Counted from the stretch's first letter, positions 10,152-21,435 are shown. The stretch is 64,000 bases of DNA from Thereva unica (GCA_949987705.1 OX465281.1:163508393-163572392); one strand, 5' to 3'. The notes: generated by a model not told the origin, from the sequence alone. Translations and numbers: made by a program.

Positions 10152-13100
10152 GTATCCCTTCAGCGTGTTGTAAAAATGTTATTCCAAGAAAGTCATGTAG
10201 ACTATTTGTTTTTGATAAAGAAAATAAATTTAAATTTCTGATAGATACAGGAGCTGAATTATCTGTTGTTCCTAACGTTTATTTTGGCAAATACAAGAAA
10301 GATCCTAATTTTATTCTTTCAGCAGCTAATGGTTCGACGATAAACACATATGGAAATAAACTGTTGAAAATCGATTTCGGATTAAGAAGAGATTTAACAT
10401 TTCCATTTATAGTAGCTAGTGTCAATAAACCTATAATTGGTGCAGATTTCCTTACGCAATTTAATTTATTGGTTGATCTTAAAAGGAAACGTTTAATCGA
10501 CGGCGATACTGAGTTGAGTGTTAACGGAATTATGATTAAGGCAGACAGTCCATCACCCAGGCATTGTTCCTTTGACAGTGGATACGGCAAAATACTATCA
10601 AAATTTCCCTCACTAACCCAACCACCTCGTTATGACTTACCAGTACTACACAACATAGTACACTCTGTCCAAACAAAAGGTCAGTTACCTTTTTCCAGAC
10701 CTAGAAGACTTGACAACAATAAATTCAAAATAGCAAAATTGGAATTTGACCATATGATTAAGTTAGGTTTATGTAGACCATCCTCTTCCTCAGCTTCTTC
10801 CGCTTTACATATGGTACCGAAAAAGAACTGTTCAGACTGGCGACCTTGTGGTGATTATAGAAGACTTAATGCAATAACAATCCCAGATAGGTGCCCAATT
10901 CCACACATCCAAAATTTCACGTTGAATTTGAATGGGTGCACGGTATTTTCAAAAATTGATTTGGTTAGAGCATATCACCATATACCTATGGCAGAGGAAG
11001 ATATTTTCAAGACAGCTATTACTACACCTTTCGGTTTATTCGAATTTACTCGAATGCCCTTCGGTCTTAGGAACGCTGCCCAAACTTTTCAACGTTTTAT
11101 GGATCAAGTACTAAACGGACTAGAATTTATTTTCGTTTACATTGATGACATTCTTGTAGCAAGCAAGGACGAAGAAGAGCACAAAGCTCATTTGGAAAAA
11201 GTTTTTGGAAGACTTGAAAAATTTGGAATCAACATTAATCCAGGGAAATGTCTTTTTGGTGTTCATACATTGGAATTTTTAAGCCACAAAATTACAAAGG
11301 ACGGAATACTTCCATCAGAAGACAGAGTTAAATTAATTAGAAATTTTCCGTCACCCAAATCGGTAAAAGAGGCACAACAGTTTATAGGAATGATAAACTA
11401 CTTCCATAGATTCATTCCTCGACTAGCAGAAATTTTAAGTCCAATTCATAGTCATTTAGCCAAAGAGCTTAAAAAAGGTAAGAAAGTGAAGAATTTAGAG
11501 TGGACAAAGGAATGCGAGGACGCTTTTGTCAAAGCTAAGAACGCATTTACTTCAGCAACTCTATTAGTTCATCCCTCTGAGAACGCGATTTTTAGTTTAA
11601 CAGTTGATGCATCGAACGTGGCTGTAGGAGCAATGCTGGAGCAAACAGGCAAGAATGGGCCTGAACCACTAGCATTTTATTCGAAAAAATTAAGCGCCGC
11701 GGAATCGAAATATTCAACCTTCGATAGAGAACTTTTAGCCATATATTTGGCAATTAAACATTTTAGACATTTTCTGGAAGGTCGTGAGTTTACAATTTTC
11801 ACAGACCACAAGCCGCTAACTTCGGCAATATGGACAAAAGCTGAAAGAAGTCCAAGACAGGCGAGACAGTTGGATTACATTACGCAATTTACGTCGGATA
11901 TTAGATATATCAAAGGAAAAGCTAACGTAGTAGCGGATACATTATCCCGAGTAGAGACAGGTAGTAAGGATTGTGACGCGATTAAAGAAAAGAAAATAGA
12001 TTTAGAAATTATTGCAGAAGAACAGAAAGATGATTTAGAATTAAAGTATTTAATGGAAGATTCTGGTAGAAATTCAAGAATAATATTAATAGAAAAAGAT
12101 GTACCTGCAACAAGTAATAAAATTTGGCTAGAATGTTCAACGGGTAGAGACAGACCGTTCATTCCAAAAACTCTACGAAGAGAAGTTTTTAACATTGTAC
12201 ATAATTTAGCACACCCAGGTATTCGGAGTACAAGAAAGCTGATAACAGGAAAATATTTTTGGCCTAGGATGAGCAGCGAAATTAATTTATGGGCGAAAAC
12301 ATGCATAGAATGCCAGAAAGCCAAGATTTATAGACATACTAAATCCCCAGTCGAAAAATTTAAGGCGCCAACAGGAAGGTTCGAACACATTCATATAGAC
12401 ATAGTTGGACCACTCCAGCCAGCAGAAGGATTCACGTATTTATTAACGATCGTGGACCGTTTCACCAGGTGGCCCGAAGTCTATCCTCTTAAAAATATCA
12501 CTGCACAGATGGTAGTTAGAACATTGTACGAACAGTATTTTCCAAGATTCGGAATTCCATTGACGGTTACCACTGACCAAGGAGGTCAGTTTGAAGGAAA
12601 AATGTTTGAGGAATTCTCGAAGCTCTTGGGTACACATAGGATCAGAACAACGGCATATCATCCGCAAGCGAATGGAATGGTAGAGAGGCTTCATAGACAA
12701 CTTAAAGAATCATTGAGAGCCAAGATGAATAACCCGAACTGGTTACTGCATTTACCAGCTATTTTGCTGGGTATGCGAACTACAATAAAAGAAGACCTAA
12801 AGTGTAGTCCAGCAGAGTTAGTATACGGTCAAGCGCTAAGAATCCCAGGAGAGTTCTTCATAAGAGACACAGAGATTGTATCAGACCCAACAGATTTTGT
12901 GGCAATGCTAAGAAACCATATGAGAAATATTGTTCCAACGGACTCTCGTGAACAAAAGAAAGATTTCTTTGTGCCAAAGGGATTAAGGGACTGCGAATTT
13001 GTTTTCCTGAGGACGGATAGGATGAGAAGTTCATTGCAAAATCCATATGAAGGACCGTATAGAGTGATCAAAAGGGGAGAAAAAAATTTTTCGATAGATG

Positions 13101-13222
13101 TTAACGGGAAGGTAGTAAAAGTATCTATTGATAGACTAAAACCGGCACACATAGAAAGAAACGAAGACAGTAATAAGCCGGTAACACGTAGTTCGAAGAA
13201 AAGAGTTCGGTTTCGATTGTAA
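10148..13222 (+). CDS. pol: CsRn1 element Pol (protease, RT, RNase H, integrase)
   Basis: It is made as a Gag-Pol fusion by -1 frameshifting; about 1024 codons follow the slip. In order: aspartic protease (FLIDTGAEL, Asp near residue 33); reverse transcriptase with the YIDD active site at 11138 (residue ~331); RNase H (TVDAS, Asp ~487, then FTDHKPL); integrase H2C2 zinc finger (HNLAHPG...CIECQK, ~684-725); integrase core with Asp ~751, Asp ~810 and Glu ~846. The last two are 35 residues apart, the classic D-x35-E. A basic tail ends in KKRVRFRL. There are no internal stops or frameshifts, so the protein looks functional. The first in-frame start-like codon (TTG 10364) is not used as a start here because the protease lies upstream of it. 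Confidence 0.92.
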   Translation, partial: LSIPSACCKNVIPRKSCRLFVFDKENKFKFLIDTGAELSVVPNVYFGKYKKDPNFILSAANGSTINTYGNKLLKIDFGLRRDLTFPFIVASVNKPIIGADFLTQFNLLVDLKRKRLIDGDTELSVNGIMIKADSPSPRHCSFDSGYGKILSKFPSLTQPPRYDLPVLHNIVHSVQTKGQLPFSRPRRLDNNKFKIAKLEFDHMIKLGLCRPSSSSASSALHMVPKKNCSDWRPCGDYRRLNAITIPDRCPIPHIQNFTLNLNGCTVFSKIDLVRAYHHIPMAEEDIFKTAITTPFGLFEFTRMPFGLRNAAQTFQRFMDQVLNGLEFIFVYIDDILVASKDEEEHKAHLEKVFGRLEKFGININPGKCLFGVHTLEFLSHKITKDGILPSEDRVKLIRNFPSPKSVKEAQQFIGMINYFHRFIPRLAEILSPIHSHLAKELKKGKKVKNLEWTKECEDAFVKAKNAFTSATLLVHPSENAIFSLTVDASNVAVGAMLEQTGKNGPEPLAFYSKKLSAAESKYSTFDRELLAIYLAIKHFRHFLEGREFTIFTDHKPLTSAIWTKAERSPRQARQLDYITQFTSDIRYIKGKANVVADTLSRVETGSKDCDAIKEKKIDLEIIAEEQKDDLELKYLMEDSGRNSRIILIEKDVPATSNKIWLECSTGRDRPFIPKTLRREVFNIVHNLAHPGIRSTRKLITGKYFWPRMSSEINLWAKTCIECQKAKIYRHTKSPVEKFKAPTGRFEHIHIDIVGPLQPAEGFTYLLTIVDRFTRWPEVYPLKNITAQMVVRTLYEQYFPRFGIPLTVTTDQGGQFEGKMFEEFSKLLGTHRIRTTAYHPQANGMVERLHRQLKESLRAKMNNPNWLLHLPAILLGMRTTIKEDLKCSPAELVYGQALRIPGEFFIRDTEIVSDPTDFVAMLRNHMRNIVPTDSREQKKDFFVPKGLRDCEFVFLRTDRMRSSLQNPYEGPYRVIKRGEKNFSIDVNGKVVKVSIDRLKPAHIERNEDSNKPVTRSSKKRVRFRL

Positions 13223-13280
13223 AGTAAGTTTTCAATCATGATTTTAATATTTTTTTTTTTTTTTTATAGACGCTAACGCT

Positions 13281-13290
13281 GAAGGGGGAG
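13281..13290 (+). promoter_or_regulatory. CsRn1 polypurine tract
   Basis: GAAGGGGGAG lies three bases before the 3' LTR and should prime plus-strand DNA. It follows a T-run at about 13249-13265. Confidence 0.8.
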
Positions 13291-13293
13291 TTA

Positions 13294-13853
13294 TGTAGCG
13301 GTCGCTACGCATTAATTTTGTTGTTATCTTATTGCGAGTTTAATTTTCTAATTTAAATACGTGTACTTACAATTTTGGAGTACAGTGTGCGTTACGTCAT
13401 TTTCACTACTACTTTGGAAATACACTCTAGGGAAATCACAATCACGTACGCTTACACTGTACAAGTATTAAATGTATTCAAACATAGATACACTGATTCA
13501 TTGACATGAAAAATAAAAAATAGAAATGTATTAGTTTTACGTTAATAGTCTAACTGAATAGTCTGATTATATTGTGTTCATTGTCAGTATACATTAATTG
13601 TCGTAGTATAAGTTTTCATTGATGAAATAAAAAACTTTCGGTTATATAATTTAACCGCCGTTTTAAAATAAAGTCGTTAAATTTAAAACTTAAATAAATG
13701 TTTAAAAAAAATAAGAGAATCCGGGAAAATCGTAATAAAAGAATAAATTAAATAAAAACATAATTTATTTATCCCAACTGAAAATTTTTATGAAGTTGAG
13801 AGGAATTTCGTTATACTCTAAAAGCGCATTCAGGAGTCGCTCCTCCCACTTCA
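13294..13853 (+). repeat. CsRn1 3' LTR
   Basis: It is a 560-bp copy of the 5' LTR. It is followed by GAGGG (13854-13858), the second copy of the target duplication, and then by about 30 bp of the interrupted LINE. Confidence 0.93.
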
Positions 13854-13888
13854 GAGGGGTGTTGAACTTCTTTTTGGAGGTAAGACAA

Positions 13889-14141
13889 TACTTGGTCGAT
13901 GAATATTGTGATCGACCATCTGTTTCTAATATTATGGGTATACCATGCACCGAAAACCATTTCTTGAAGTGTAGAATTACTTCCGCTGATGTCGATGCTT
14001 TTAGTTTGCAAAAGTCGATGAAGCCCGAATAATGATCGGCGATTAGTAAAAATTCGTCGCCCTTGAAGTAGAAAATGTCGCTTGAAACGTGTTGAAATGG
14101 ATAATCTGGCACAGTTTTCATTAGAATAGGTTCACGGACGT
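13889..14141 (-). pseudogene. Gypsy integrase core, middle part (old element)
   Basis: On the minus strand this holds the first part of the integrase catalytic core: VSSDIFYFKGDEFLL (first Asp) and PIILETDGRSQYSS (second Asp). It starts at the LINE target duplication (14130-14141) and stops at 13889, where the truncated LINE begins. The adjoining pieces are the zinc finger on 21436-21691 and the Glu-containing piece on 6758-7425. The reading frame here is open. Confidence 0.85.
14130..14141. repeat. 12-bp target site duplication of the 14142-21423 LINE
   Basis: GTTCACGGACGT here is repeated exactly at 21424-21435. It lies within integrase coding sequence on both sides, which proves that 14142-21423 is one insertion event into the gypsy element. 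Confidence 0.93.
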
Positions 14142-14537
14142 GATCATGGGGATCAAATGGTAGTAACGGCCTCAGGGACCTTTGGTGGTGCCGGTACACC
14201 AAAGGGACAAGTCCTGAGAAACGCCATCTGCGACCCAAGGTCTTCACGACCTAAGTCCTTCCGATATGCTACCGAATCCTACCTCCACCTCCACGAAGAT
14301 GTTGACTTTACATCGGGTGTTCCCTGGATGCTCTTGTATATACAAGAGTAACTGACGGAGGAGGGTGAAAGGCGAGTGTTTCGCGCCTCAAAACGAAACA
14401 ATTACCGGACTGGTCCTCCAGGTTGGGGGTTGGGCGGCAGGCTGACAACCTTCCACCGTAAAAACCCACCCGTCACGAATCCTCAAGGCAGGCCTCGGAC
14501 AGGACGGACTCAACGGCAACGACCCAGGCAACGAAAT

Positions 14538-17228
14538 ATGGAATTTGACATTGGAACTTGGAACGTCAGAACGCTCAACAGGACAGGCGCTCTGCGTTCG
14601 CTTTTATTATTATTGGAAAAATACGGCATAGCAATCACCGCTCTACAGGAAACCAAATGGACTCACAGTGGCATAATGGATCTCAAAACCCACACGATAC
14701 TCTCCAGTGGTTCATCGAATGGAAGAAGAGAGTTCGGAGTTGCCTTCATAGTCGAAAAGAAAATGAAATCACTGATTGTGGACTTCAAGCCAGTAAATAA
14801 TAGGATATGTACGCTTCGGATTAAAACAAGACTACATAACATTAGTCTCATAAACGTCCGTGCGACCACAGAAGACAAGACGGATGAGGAGAAAGAGGAA
14901 TTCTACCAGGAGCTAACAAACGTCATCAGATTAATACCGTCAAACGATATTAAAATGGTGCTTGGAGACATGAACGCCAAAGTAGGAAAAGAAGAGGAAT
15001 TCCTAGGAGTCATAGGAAAGCACAGCCTACATAACGCTACCAATGACAATGGTAGTAGATTGATCGATCTCGCTAGCTCGAACTCAATGGTAGTAAGTTC
15101 AACAATGTTCCCACATCAAAATATTCATAAGATGACGTGGCAGTCACCAGACAGGGTTACATATAATCAAATAGACCACGTCCTAATTGAGAGAAGAGGG
15201 GCCACGAGTATACTGGATGTGAGAACTATGAGGGGAGCGTGCTGTGGCTCGGACCACTATCTTGTCAAAGTGAAATTTAGAGCCCGGATAACGACCAAAA
15301 CTCAAAGAGGGCAAACACAGCTAAGGCACGATATAGACAAGCTGAAACTTGAAGAAAGAAGAGAGGCCTATCAGAATGCTATCGTACAAAACCTGAGAGA
15401 AGGAGTAGGAGAAGAGCCTGACATTAACAACAAATGGGAAAAGCTGAAAAACAGCGTAAAGGAGGCAGCTGAAGACGCCCTAGGCTGGGCCCCCAGACAG
15501 ACTAGAATTGACTGGTTTGATCGGGATTGCAGAGCTGCTATAGAAGAACGAAACCAGAGCCACCGGGAGTACATCGCAAGGCCCACAAGAGCAAGGATGG
15601 AAGTCTTTAAGCTAAAAATAAGAACTGCAGACAAGCTGTGTAGAAAGAAAAAGAGAGAGTATCTAAACAGGAGGATCCTACAGATACAGGAATAATTCAG
15701 CGAAGGTAGAACTAGGCAAGCCTACAAAGGAACACGCCAGATCAGTAATAAGTTTCAGCCAAGAACGGATATTTGTAGAGACATAGATGGGAACCTATTA
15801 GCAGACCCGGATAGGATAAAGGAAAGATGGAGACAATATTTTCAAAACTTATTGAATCCAACCCAAAGAATAAACGAAGACTCACAGGCGGAAGCAATGG
15901 TAATACCTCAAGATAGTATTCCAAAAGAACCAGCAACACTGGATGAGGTACGGGAAGCTGTGAAAAGGCAAAAAAGCAGCAAATCCCCAGGCATCGATGG
16001 AATCGCAGCTGAGCTACTAAAGGAAGGAGGGCCGCAACTCTTAAGGAACTTACACGAACTCATATGTAACGTCTGGGAGGAAGAAGTTATACCAGATGAC
16101 TGGAAGAAAGCGATTATATGTCCAATCTACAAGAAAGGAGATAAATTAACCTGTAAAAACTACAGAGGCATCTCACTCCTCAGCACCAGCTACAAAACCT
16201 TCACAATCCTTGTGAAACAAAAACTAGAACCTATAGCGGAAGGCCTTATAGGAGAATATCAAGCTGGTTTTAGGACAAACAGGTCAACATCGGACCAACT
16301 GCTGACCTTAAAACAAATTCTGGAGAAAACCTGGGAAAGGAATATAGATATATACCGGATATTTGTCGACTTTCAACACGCATATGACACGATAAACAGA
16401 GAGAGGCTGTACAGGATCCTATTGGAATTAGGAGTCCCCTTCAAGCTGGTACGACTGATAAAATGCGCAACGAATAGCTCCCTGGCGAAAGTAGGGATTC
16501 AAAATGCAATAACAGAAGAGTTCGAAGTGCGACAAGGTCTTAGACAAGGAGATGGACTAGCCCCCATGCTTTTCAACCTGGCCCTAGAATGGGTGATAAG
16601 AAAAACATCAGTACGGAGAAATGCGTCCATAGCAACGCAGTCTGTACAATTACTTGGATATGCGGATGACGTGAACATCGTGGGAAGGTCCTTCTTGGCA
16701 GCAAAAGAAGTCTATGTCGAATTAAAAGAGGCGGCCAAGGACATAGGGCTGAACATCAATGAAAAAAAAACGAAGGTGATGCAACAATCAAGAGCTGGAA
16801 GATTTAGAATGGGAAGAAATATAACTATCGACGAACATAATCTAGAAGTAGTCGATAAAACAGTCTACCTTGGGTCTACAATTACAAAAAGAAACGATGA
16901 AAAGGAAGAAGTAACAAGACGAATACTACTGGCTAATAGAGCTTTTTATGCCCAAAAACAAATATTGCACTCAAGATTTGTGCACAGAAAAACGAAACTC
17001 TCACTCTACAAAACAGTAATACGACCAGTACTGTGCTATGGCAGCGAGACTTGGACTATGACCCAGGAGATAGAGGAACAAGTCAACAGGTTTAAGAGGA
17101 AGGTGCTCAGATGCATAATAGGCCCAACGAGAGAGGATGGGATATGGCGAAGGAGATACAACAACGAGTTGTATGAAATTTTTGACGACCCAGAACTTTC
17201 AACGTTTATAAAAATCAACAGACTGTAA
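14538..17228 (+). pseudogene. LINE endonuclease-reverse transcriptase, main part
   Basis: The ATG at 14538 starts an AP-like endonuclease domain: GTWNVRTLN, ALQETKW, VLGDMNAKVG, QIDHVLIE and CGSDHYLV. The RT follows with SKSPGIDGIAAELLK, CKNYRGISLLST, FVDFQHAYDTI, RQGLRQGDGLAPMLFNL and the YADD active site at 16659. The C-terminal GSETWTMT block comes next. One in-frame TAA at 15693-15695 divides it, with the same frame open on both sides. The frame ends at 17226-17228 because the foreign insert begins; its natural end is at 21179-21408. Endonuclease residues (Glu, Asp, His) look intact, so only the stop and the insertion disable it. Confidence 0.85.
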
Positions 17229-18211
17229 CAGCATAATGGCGCGATCTAAATAGTGGGCGCCACTTATGCGAGGTGTTACCCCCTTAGCCAAAAGCCCGGA
17301 AGAGCATGGCCAAGGAGCCAACACCATACATAAGAAATAAAAAGAAAATCCGGAACTCCTACGCCGGCCACACGGAGTTGTCTAGCTCGCCGGAGGGGTC
17401 GTGGGGTGTGTGGCCGGGGCTTACCGAGGCTGGTTCACCACTCACCTGTGACTATGTAACTTGAATTCCGCCATCATCCTTTTCCGATCATCGTCTGCGA
17501 CGCGTCACACCCTGAAAAGGAAGTCATCCGTCCCAACCATTCCCAAGAAAAAATCTAACAACTTGAGTTCATTCTTAATAACTTAAAAATTGTTTTCTTT
17601 TATTTCAGACACATTAACAAAATACTAGAAACACCAATAGGTAATATCAATATTCAATGGGACACGATTAGAACAATGTCATCATAGCTCAATACATTTA
17701 CAGTTACAACATAAAAACATTCACAATTTCCCCGGTAGGGATACTTCCGTATGCTAACTGATTTGCAAAACGTCTCGTATTGGTACCAATTTCGCTTCGT
17801 TTTACTCACAAGTGTTATCAACAAATATCGTGTCCAATTATAATTACGAATAAGTTATTGGAAAACAACCAGAAAATTATTTTGCAAATAAAAAAAATTT
17901 AAGCCAATATTTTATAATAAAATTAGAACAAATAAAAAGGAAATTTCGTTTAAATTATTACATAACAATTGTACGGGAACAGTGAAAGAACAACAATTTA
18001 TAAAGTATTTGCTTAATACCGTTAAAATTATTATTTGAGTAATAAAGTTAAAGTTAATAAATGAAGGTAAAAATTTGTGTTATTTTATTTATTTGTATTG
18101 TGTAAATCTATATATGTGTGTATAGCTATTTTAGATATCTTTTTTTTCTTTTGAAACCCAAATTTACTACCACCTTTCCGAATATATTGCAAAAGTAATA
18201 TACAAAGTAAA

Positions 18212-18640
18212 TGCCATACCGAAAAATCAATACTTCTTTGTTCCTTCTTAAGTTGGCACGATACCTTTATCGCCCTTAGTCCAATCAAATTAGGCCGACT
18301 TCACCATCTATAACCGTACTTGAAAAGTGTTCACCAGGCGCAACGCTTCCTGACCAAATTTGCCACCAGGCAATTCATTAATAGTACACTGCCGTAAAAC
18401 ACCTCGGTGACCACTAGTGAAATGAAGCCGCAATGCATGTGCCTCTTCTTCTTTTCCTACACCAAGCCAATCGACCAAAAATGTGAATCAACACGGCAGC
18501 CAATCACTTCCGTGTTAATGTGACGAAATTCTTGTACTCTCTTGAGAAACGCCGATGTTCTCAGGTTGACCAACAGACGTAGAATCCAAGGTACACCAGA
18601 ATAGCACCACCCAAATATTCTCCTTCGAAATTTGCTGCTA
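18212..18640 (-). pseudogene. Peroxiredoxin (2-Cys type) pseudogene fragment
   Basis: On the minus strand, across several frame changes, it carries the order of a typical 2-Cys peroxiredoxin. First comes a VVLF...LD-x-T strand near 18600. Next is the helix EFRHINTEVIGCRVDSHF (~18500), then HALRLHF, GVLRQCTINELPGG and EALRLVNTFQ (~18340-18430). Last is a GDKGIVPT-EGTKKY tail (~18225). The peroxidatic Cys region (normally F-V-C-P-T-E) reads S-V-G-Q-P-E, so the catalytic Cys is gone. Stops and shifts are frequent and no intron is apparent over ~430 bp, which favours a processed copy. The family is recognised by pattern only. Confidence 0.65.
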
Positions 18641-19213
18641 GATGAGCAATGACCGCCTTGCTACACATACGATGAAAGCCTTTTTCGTCTGCACGCTGCA
18701 AATCGCCAGGAAATGAGAAGCAGGATTCCCTGTCGCTGGTTTCTTGACCCCTTCTGGTTGGTTTTTTGGACGACTTCTGGGTAGCTTCTTGATTACCATC
18801 AGGTTGGGAGCGAACACGGTAGCCGCCACTATTTACTCCGTCATGCAAAAAAGCCAATTGCAAAAAAACCGATTGGAAAAAAACTGAATCTCCTGACTGA
18901 TTGCAAAAATATTAGCAAATCATTCCAAACAAACTCTACGAGCTGACTCACACTAACTGACCTCCCCAAATTTTTCTTTTTTTCCTGACTAACTCAATTA
19001 TTTTTTTGTTCTCGCCTACCTCTTTTTAAATTTTTCCTTTTCCTCAAAAGTGATTTACAATAAATTTCCCATTGCCTACAAGGTGATTTCCCAACTAAAT
19101 TTCCCCACCCAAATAACTAATAATTCCGACCGTTACATACCCTCGGGTCCACGAGGCCGACTCGCGAGGCAGTGAGGAACCGAAAAAAACGGTCGCCGTA
19201 GGTCTAATATCTT

Positions 19214-19282
19214 TGGCGCCAATGTGGGACTCGACTCACGACCTGAGAATAGGAGTCTCATGTTCTAGTGAGCTAGCCGGGC
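19214..19282 (-). pseudogene. tRNA-Lys(CUU)-derived pseudogene or SINE head, with CCA
   Basis: The minus strand reads GCCCGGCTAGCTCA from 19282, an ATGAGA/TCTCA-type anticodon stem and a GTCGAGTCCCAC T-arm, ending GGCG-CCA at 19214. This matches eukaryotic tRNA-Lys except for small deletions in the D loop and acceptor stem. The anticodon loop reads CTCCTAT, giving CCT rather than CTT. The 3' CCA is not encoded in eukaryotic tRNA genes, so it is derived from a mature tRNA by reverse transcription, or is a SINE head. It should not be functional. Confidence 0.65.
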
Positions 19283-19599
19283 ATACGTGAACTAGTTGGT
19301 AATATAAGAACCGAGTGAAAAGCTAACTATAATTTAGGTTCATGCTTGCAACCGTAAGTTGCGATGGCCAGTCTGAAAAATCTCCCGGAGGAATATCTGA
19401 AGGTACAAATATCAGGCGGAAGACAATACCACATTGTCCCCCTACTGACATCTATACGTCTCCAAACATTCTCACACAAACCCCGGGTGCTTTCGATCCA
19501 TCGCCACAACCTCCAGCAATGCCATATTGCCTTCGAATCATCCCGGTGAACCGACAGACACCCAGTTCGCCGAGAGACCTTCTCCAGACTGACCGAAAA

Positions 19600-20494
19600 T
19601 AAAAAAATGAAGATGGAACCTTGAGGAAATCAACGACGTATGTCTTTATGCGGTAAAATGAGTATAGGAATACGAAGTGATTGCAGCTACTCCAATTGGT
19701 CAGCATCTCGGTTAAAAAACAAAACCTAGAGGGATAAAAAAAATTTTGATGCCCCCATTGCTCGTGGGATTGCGGAGTAAAAATACCATAGTAACGGTGA
19801 AACACCCCATTTTGAGTTCTTATTCAAAATCTTATTATACCCTAAAACTTGTCATTCAATTACCGTAGTTGTTAAAATGTTGATACCTGCTGGTACTCCT
19901 ACCTTTAATAGCTTATCCACTGAGATTTTTCTGGTATAAAGATCGTTAAGTACCAATATTCCTAGAAGAATCACCAATTCCGATCTGAATTTTGTTATTG
20001 CAGTTCCAGAAAACCATACAAAGAGATTATGCTTCTCTTGTGGCCAAAAACTAACTGCCTAAAGTACGACTGGAAGCGCCATGACATTTGATAAAGGACG
20101 ACTCATGTAGAACATAAAGTGGAATTGTGATATCGTTACTAACATACCATATCGATACAGTAAGGCCGAATTTTTTCTATTACTTTTCTTAAATTTTCCA
20201 TGCTGCGGCTACAATTCCGGCTAGCACTAGTCTAACTACATATTGACTCCAAAATTTTGAATTCCCAAATTCTGGAAGAAGATAACAGCGGGTGACGATA
20301 ATATTGATACAAATAAAAGGCCCAATAAAAGTTCGTGGCACTACACCAGGAAATTCATGATGATCATACTGAGTGAAATTGTGCCGTAGATAGAGTATAT
20401 CATGCATTGCTTGTATATTAAAGCTCTCCTCCACGTTTGTGAAGGGTGCATCGAATAGATGAGCCAGAGCTACAAAGAACAGTATGAGCCCCAT
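19600..20494 (-). pseudogene. ALG12: ALG12 mannosyltransferase retro-pseudogene
   Basis: ALG12 is the ER alpha-1,6-mannosyltransferase that adds the eighth mannose to dolichol-linked oligosaccharide. The minus strand from an ATG at 20494 shows the GT22-family N-terminus. It has a hydrophobic start, [19 protein letters not shown], then [17 protein letters not shown]. After stops and shifts near 20190 it continues with QFHFMFYMSRPLSNVMALP (~20090), a NKILNKNS block, [16 protein letters not shown] (~19770) and a LPHKDIRR block (~19650). The glycosyltransferase motif region VEES is present, but at least four disruptions occur. No intron interrupts almost 900 bp, suggesting a processed copy. The C-terminal half of the gene is absent. 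Confidence 0.8.
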
Positions 20495-21178
20495 TACCGA
20501 ATATCAGTCACGCAAACACTTTCAATAATTTCGTATTACGGATCTGTTAATTATATTTCAATTGCGGGAAATACGAGAAAATCAGGAATCCAGAGAAAAC
20601 TGACATCAAGATGAAGAAAAGTTGGGGGCTGCTGCGGCAAGCTCTAGTGGGCTTAGTGTTAAATACGTCATCCATATCTGGATACTGTCCACTTTATTTG
20701 TGTCCAATTTTTGCTTCGCAAGTTCCGAGTTGAGATGGAAATAAATTTTCCGGCTTTAAAAATAACCTTACAAACCAATAAAGAAAAAATTTTCTCGACG
20801 ACCACTGACAATTTAAGCAGAGTTCCGCACAGCTGATTTTGACTGATAAATATTGTAAAAGAACTTGGTTATGTTTAGACCACTAAAATCCTGATGATAA
20901 AATCGTTAATACTACAAATTCGTTGCATTTTAATTTGTAAAATTATATTTCCTTATTAAACTTTACCAAATAACCGTCTTAAAAACACATATATGTGTAG
21001 ATCTGTTATATTTAATTTTACTCTAAATTAACGTATTAAAAAATGATGGCGCCAACAAAACGATAATGAAAAATGCATTAGTTGACTTTTTTTCCGGGCG
21101 CCTTAACTGATCGTCGAAGGGTATGGGTACTTACGGCCGACAAGAACAACTCGACCCCTCGTAACCTACATCCATTCA

Positions 21179-21408
21179 GACTAGCCGGCCACGTAATCAG
21201 GATGTATGATAACCGTATCCCAAAGCGGCTTATGGTGGCCGAAATTCCAGGAAACAGACCAGTAGGTAGACCCAGGAGAAGATTGATGGACTCTGTGACG
21301 GCTGACGCAGAGACAATGCTGAACATTCGGAACTTGAGAACTGCTGCAAGGAACCGTCAGACTTGGAGAAATGCCCTAGAGGAGGCCAAGGCTCGATGTG
21401 GGCTGTAG
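21179..21408 (+). pseudogene. LINE ORF C-terminal end
   Basis: This is the end of the LINE protein beyond the foreign insert: RLAGHVIRM, then RIPKRLM, GRPRRRLMDSV, a NRQTWRNALEEAK block and a stop at 21406-21408. The pattern (G-R-P-x-x-x-W/L and A-x-x-R-x-x-W-R) is the usual tail of single-ORF insect LINE proteins. It is in plus orientation like 14538-17228 and lies next to the right-hand target duplication (21424-21435). Confidence 0.85.
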
Positions 21409-21435
21409 CGCCATTGGATGGACGTTCACGGACGT

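Larger units (their letters stand above)
8178..13853 (+). mobile_element. Complete CsRn1-clade Ty3/gypsy LTR retrotransposon, 5676 bp
   Basis: Two 560-bp LTRs bound it (8178-8737 and 13294-13853), both starting TGTAGCGG and ending CACTTCA. The 5-bp target duplication GAGGG is present at 8173-8177 and 13854-13858. Behind the 5' LTR is a primer site matching tRNA-Trp and before the 3' LTR a purine tract. gag and pol are separate frames joined by a canonical -1 slippery heptamer. The Gag C-H-C-C motif and the tRNA-Trp primer are hallmarks of the CsRn1 clade. LTR identity looks near complete by eye. It sits inside a LINE that sits inside a gypsy integrase. Confidence 0.92.
17229..21178. other. 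3.95-kb foreign segment inside the LINE ORF
   Basis: It separates KINRL at 17228 from RLAGHVIRM at 21179, two adjacent blocks of LINE C-termini. A short AGACT repeat is present at both edges (17218 and 21178), too short to be sure of a target duplication. Contents on the minus strand are a peroxiredoxin pseudogene, a tRNA-Lys-like sequence and an ALG12 pseudogene. A GC-rich hairpin (CCGGCCACAC...GTGTGGCCGG) is at about 17361-17416. 17540-18210 and 20500-21050 are AT-rich without genes. No transposase, LTR or terminal inverted repeat was recognised. Confidence 0.7.
14142..21423 (+). mobile_element. APE-type single-ORF LINE, itself interrupted
   Basis: A plus-strand non-LTR retrotransposon is bounded by the perfect 12-bp duplication GTTCACGGACGT. 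It has a 5' leader (14142-14537), an endonuclease-RT frame to 17228 and a C-terminal end at about 21179-21408. The 3' end after the stop is very short (GCGCCATTGGATGGAC) with no poly-A. The middle 17229-21178 is foreign. The family is close in layout to the minus-strand LINE at 30021-33304 but clearly a different family. Clade (RTE-like or related) is not settled. Confidence 0.85.

Noticed and set aside
10364..13222. pol starting at the first start-like codon 10364
   Set aside because: That codon is TTG and lies within the protease; the frame is open upstream to the frameshift site.
19214..19282. A functional tRNA-Lys gene, or a retroviral primer site of an LTR element
   Set aside because: CCA is encoded, the D-arm and acceptor stem are damaged, and the similarity covers the whole tRNA rather than 18 bases; no LTR ends beside it.
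19342..19602. Overlapping short ORFs on both strands near 19.3-19.8 kb
   Set aside because: They overlap the end of the ALG12 relic and AT/GC-mixed spacer; no domain and no conservation visible.
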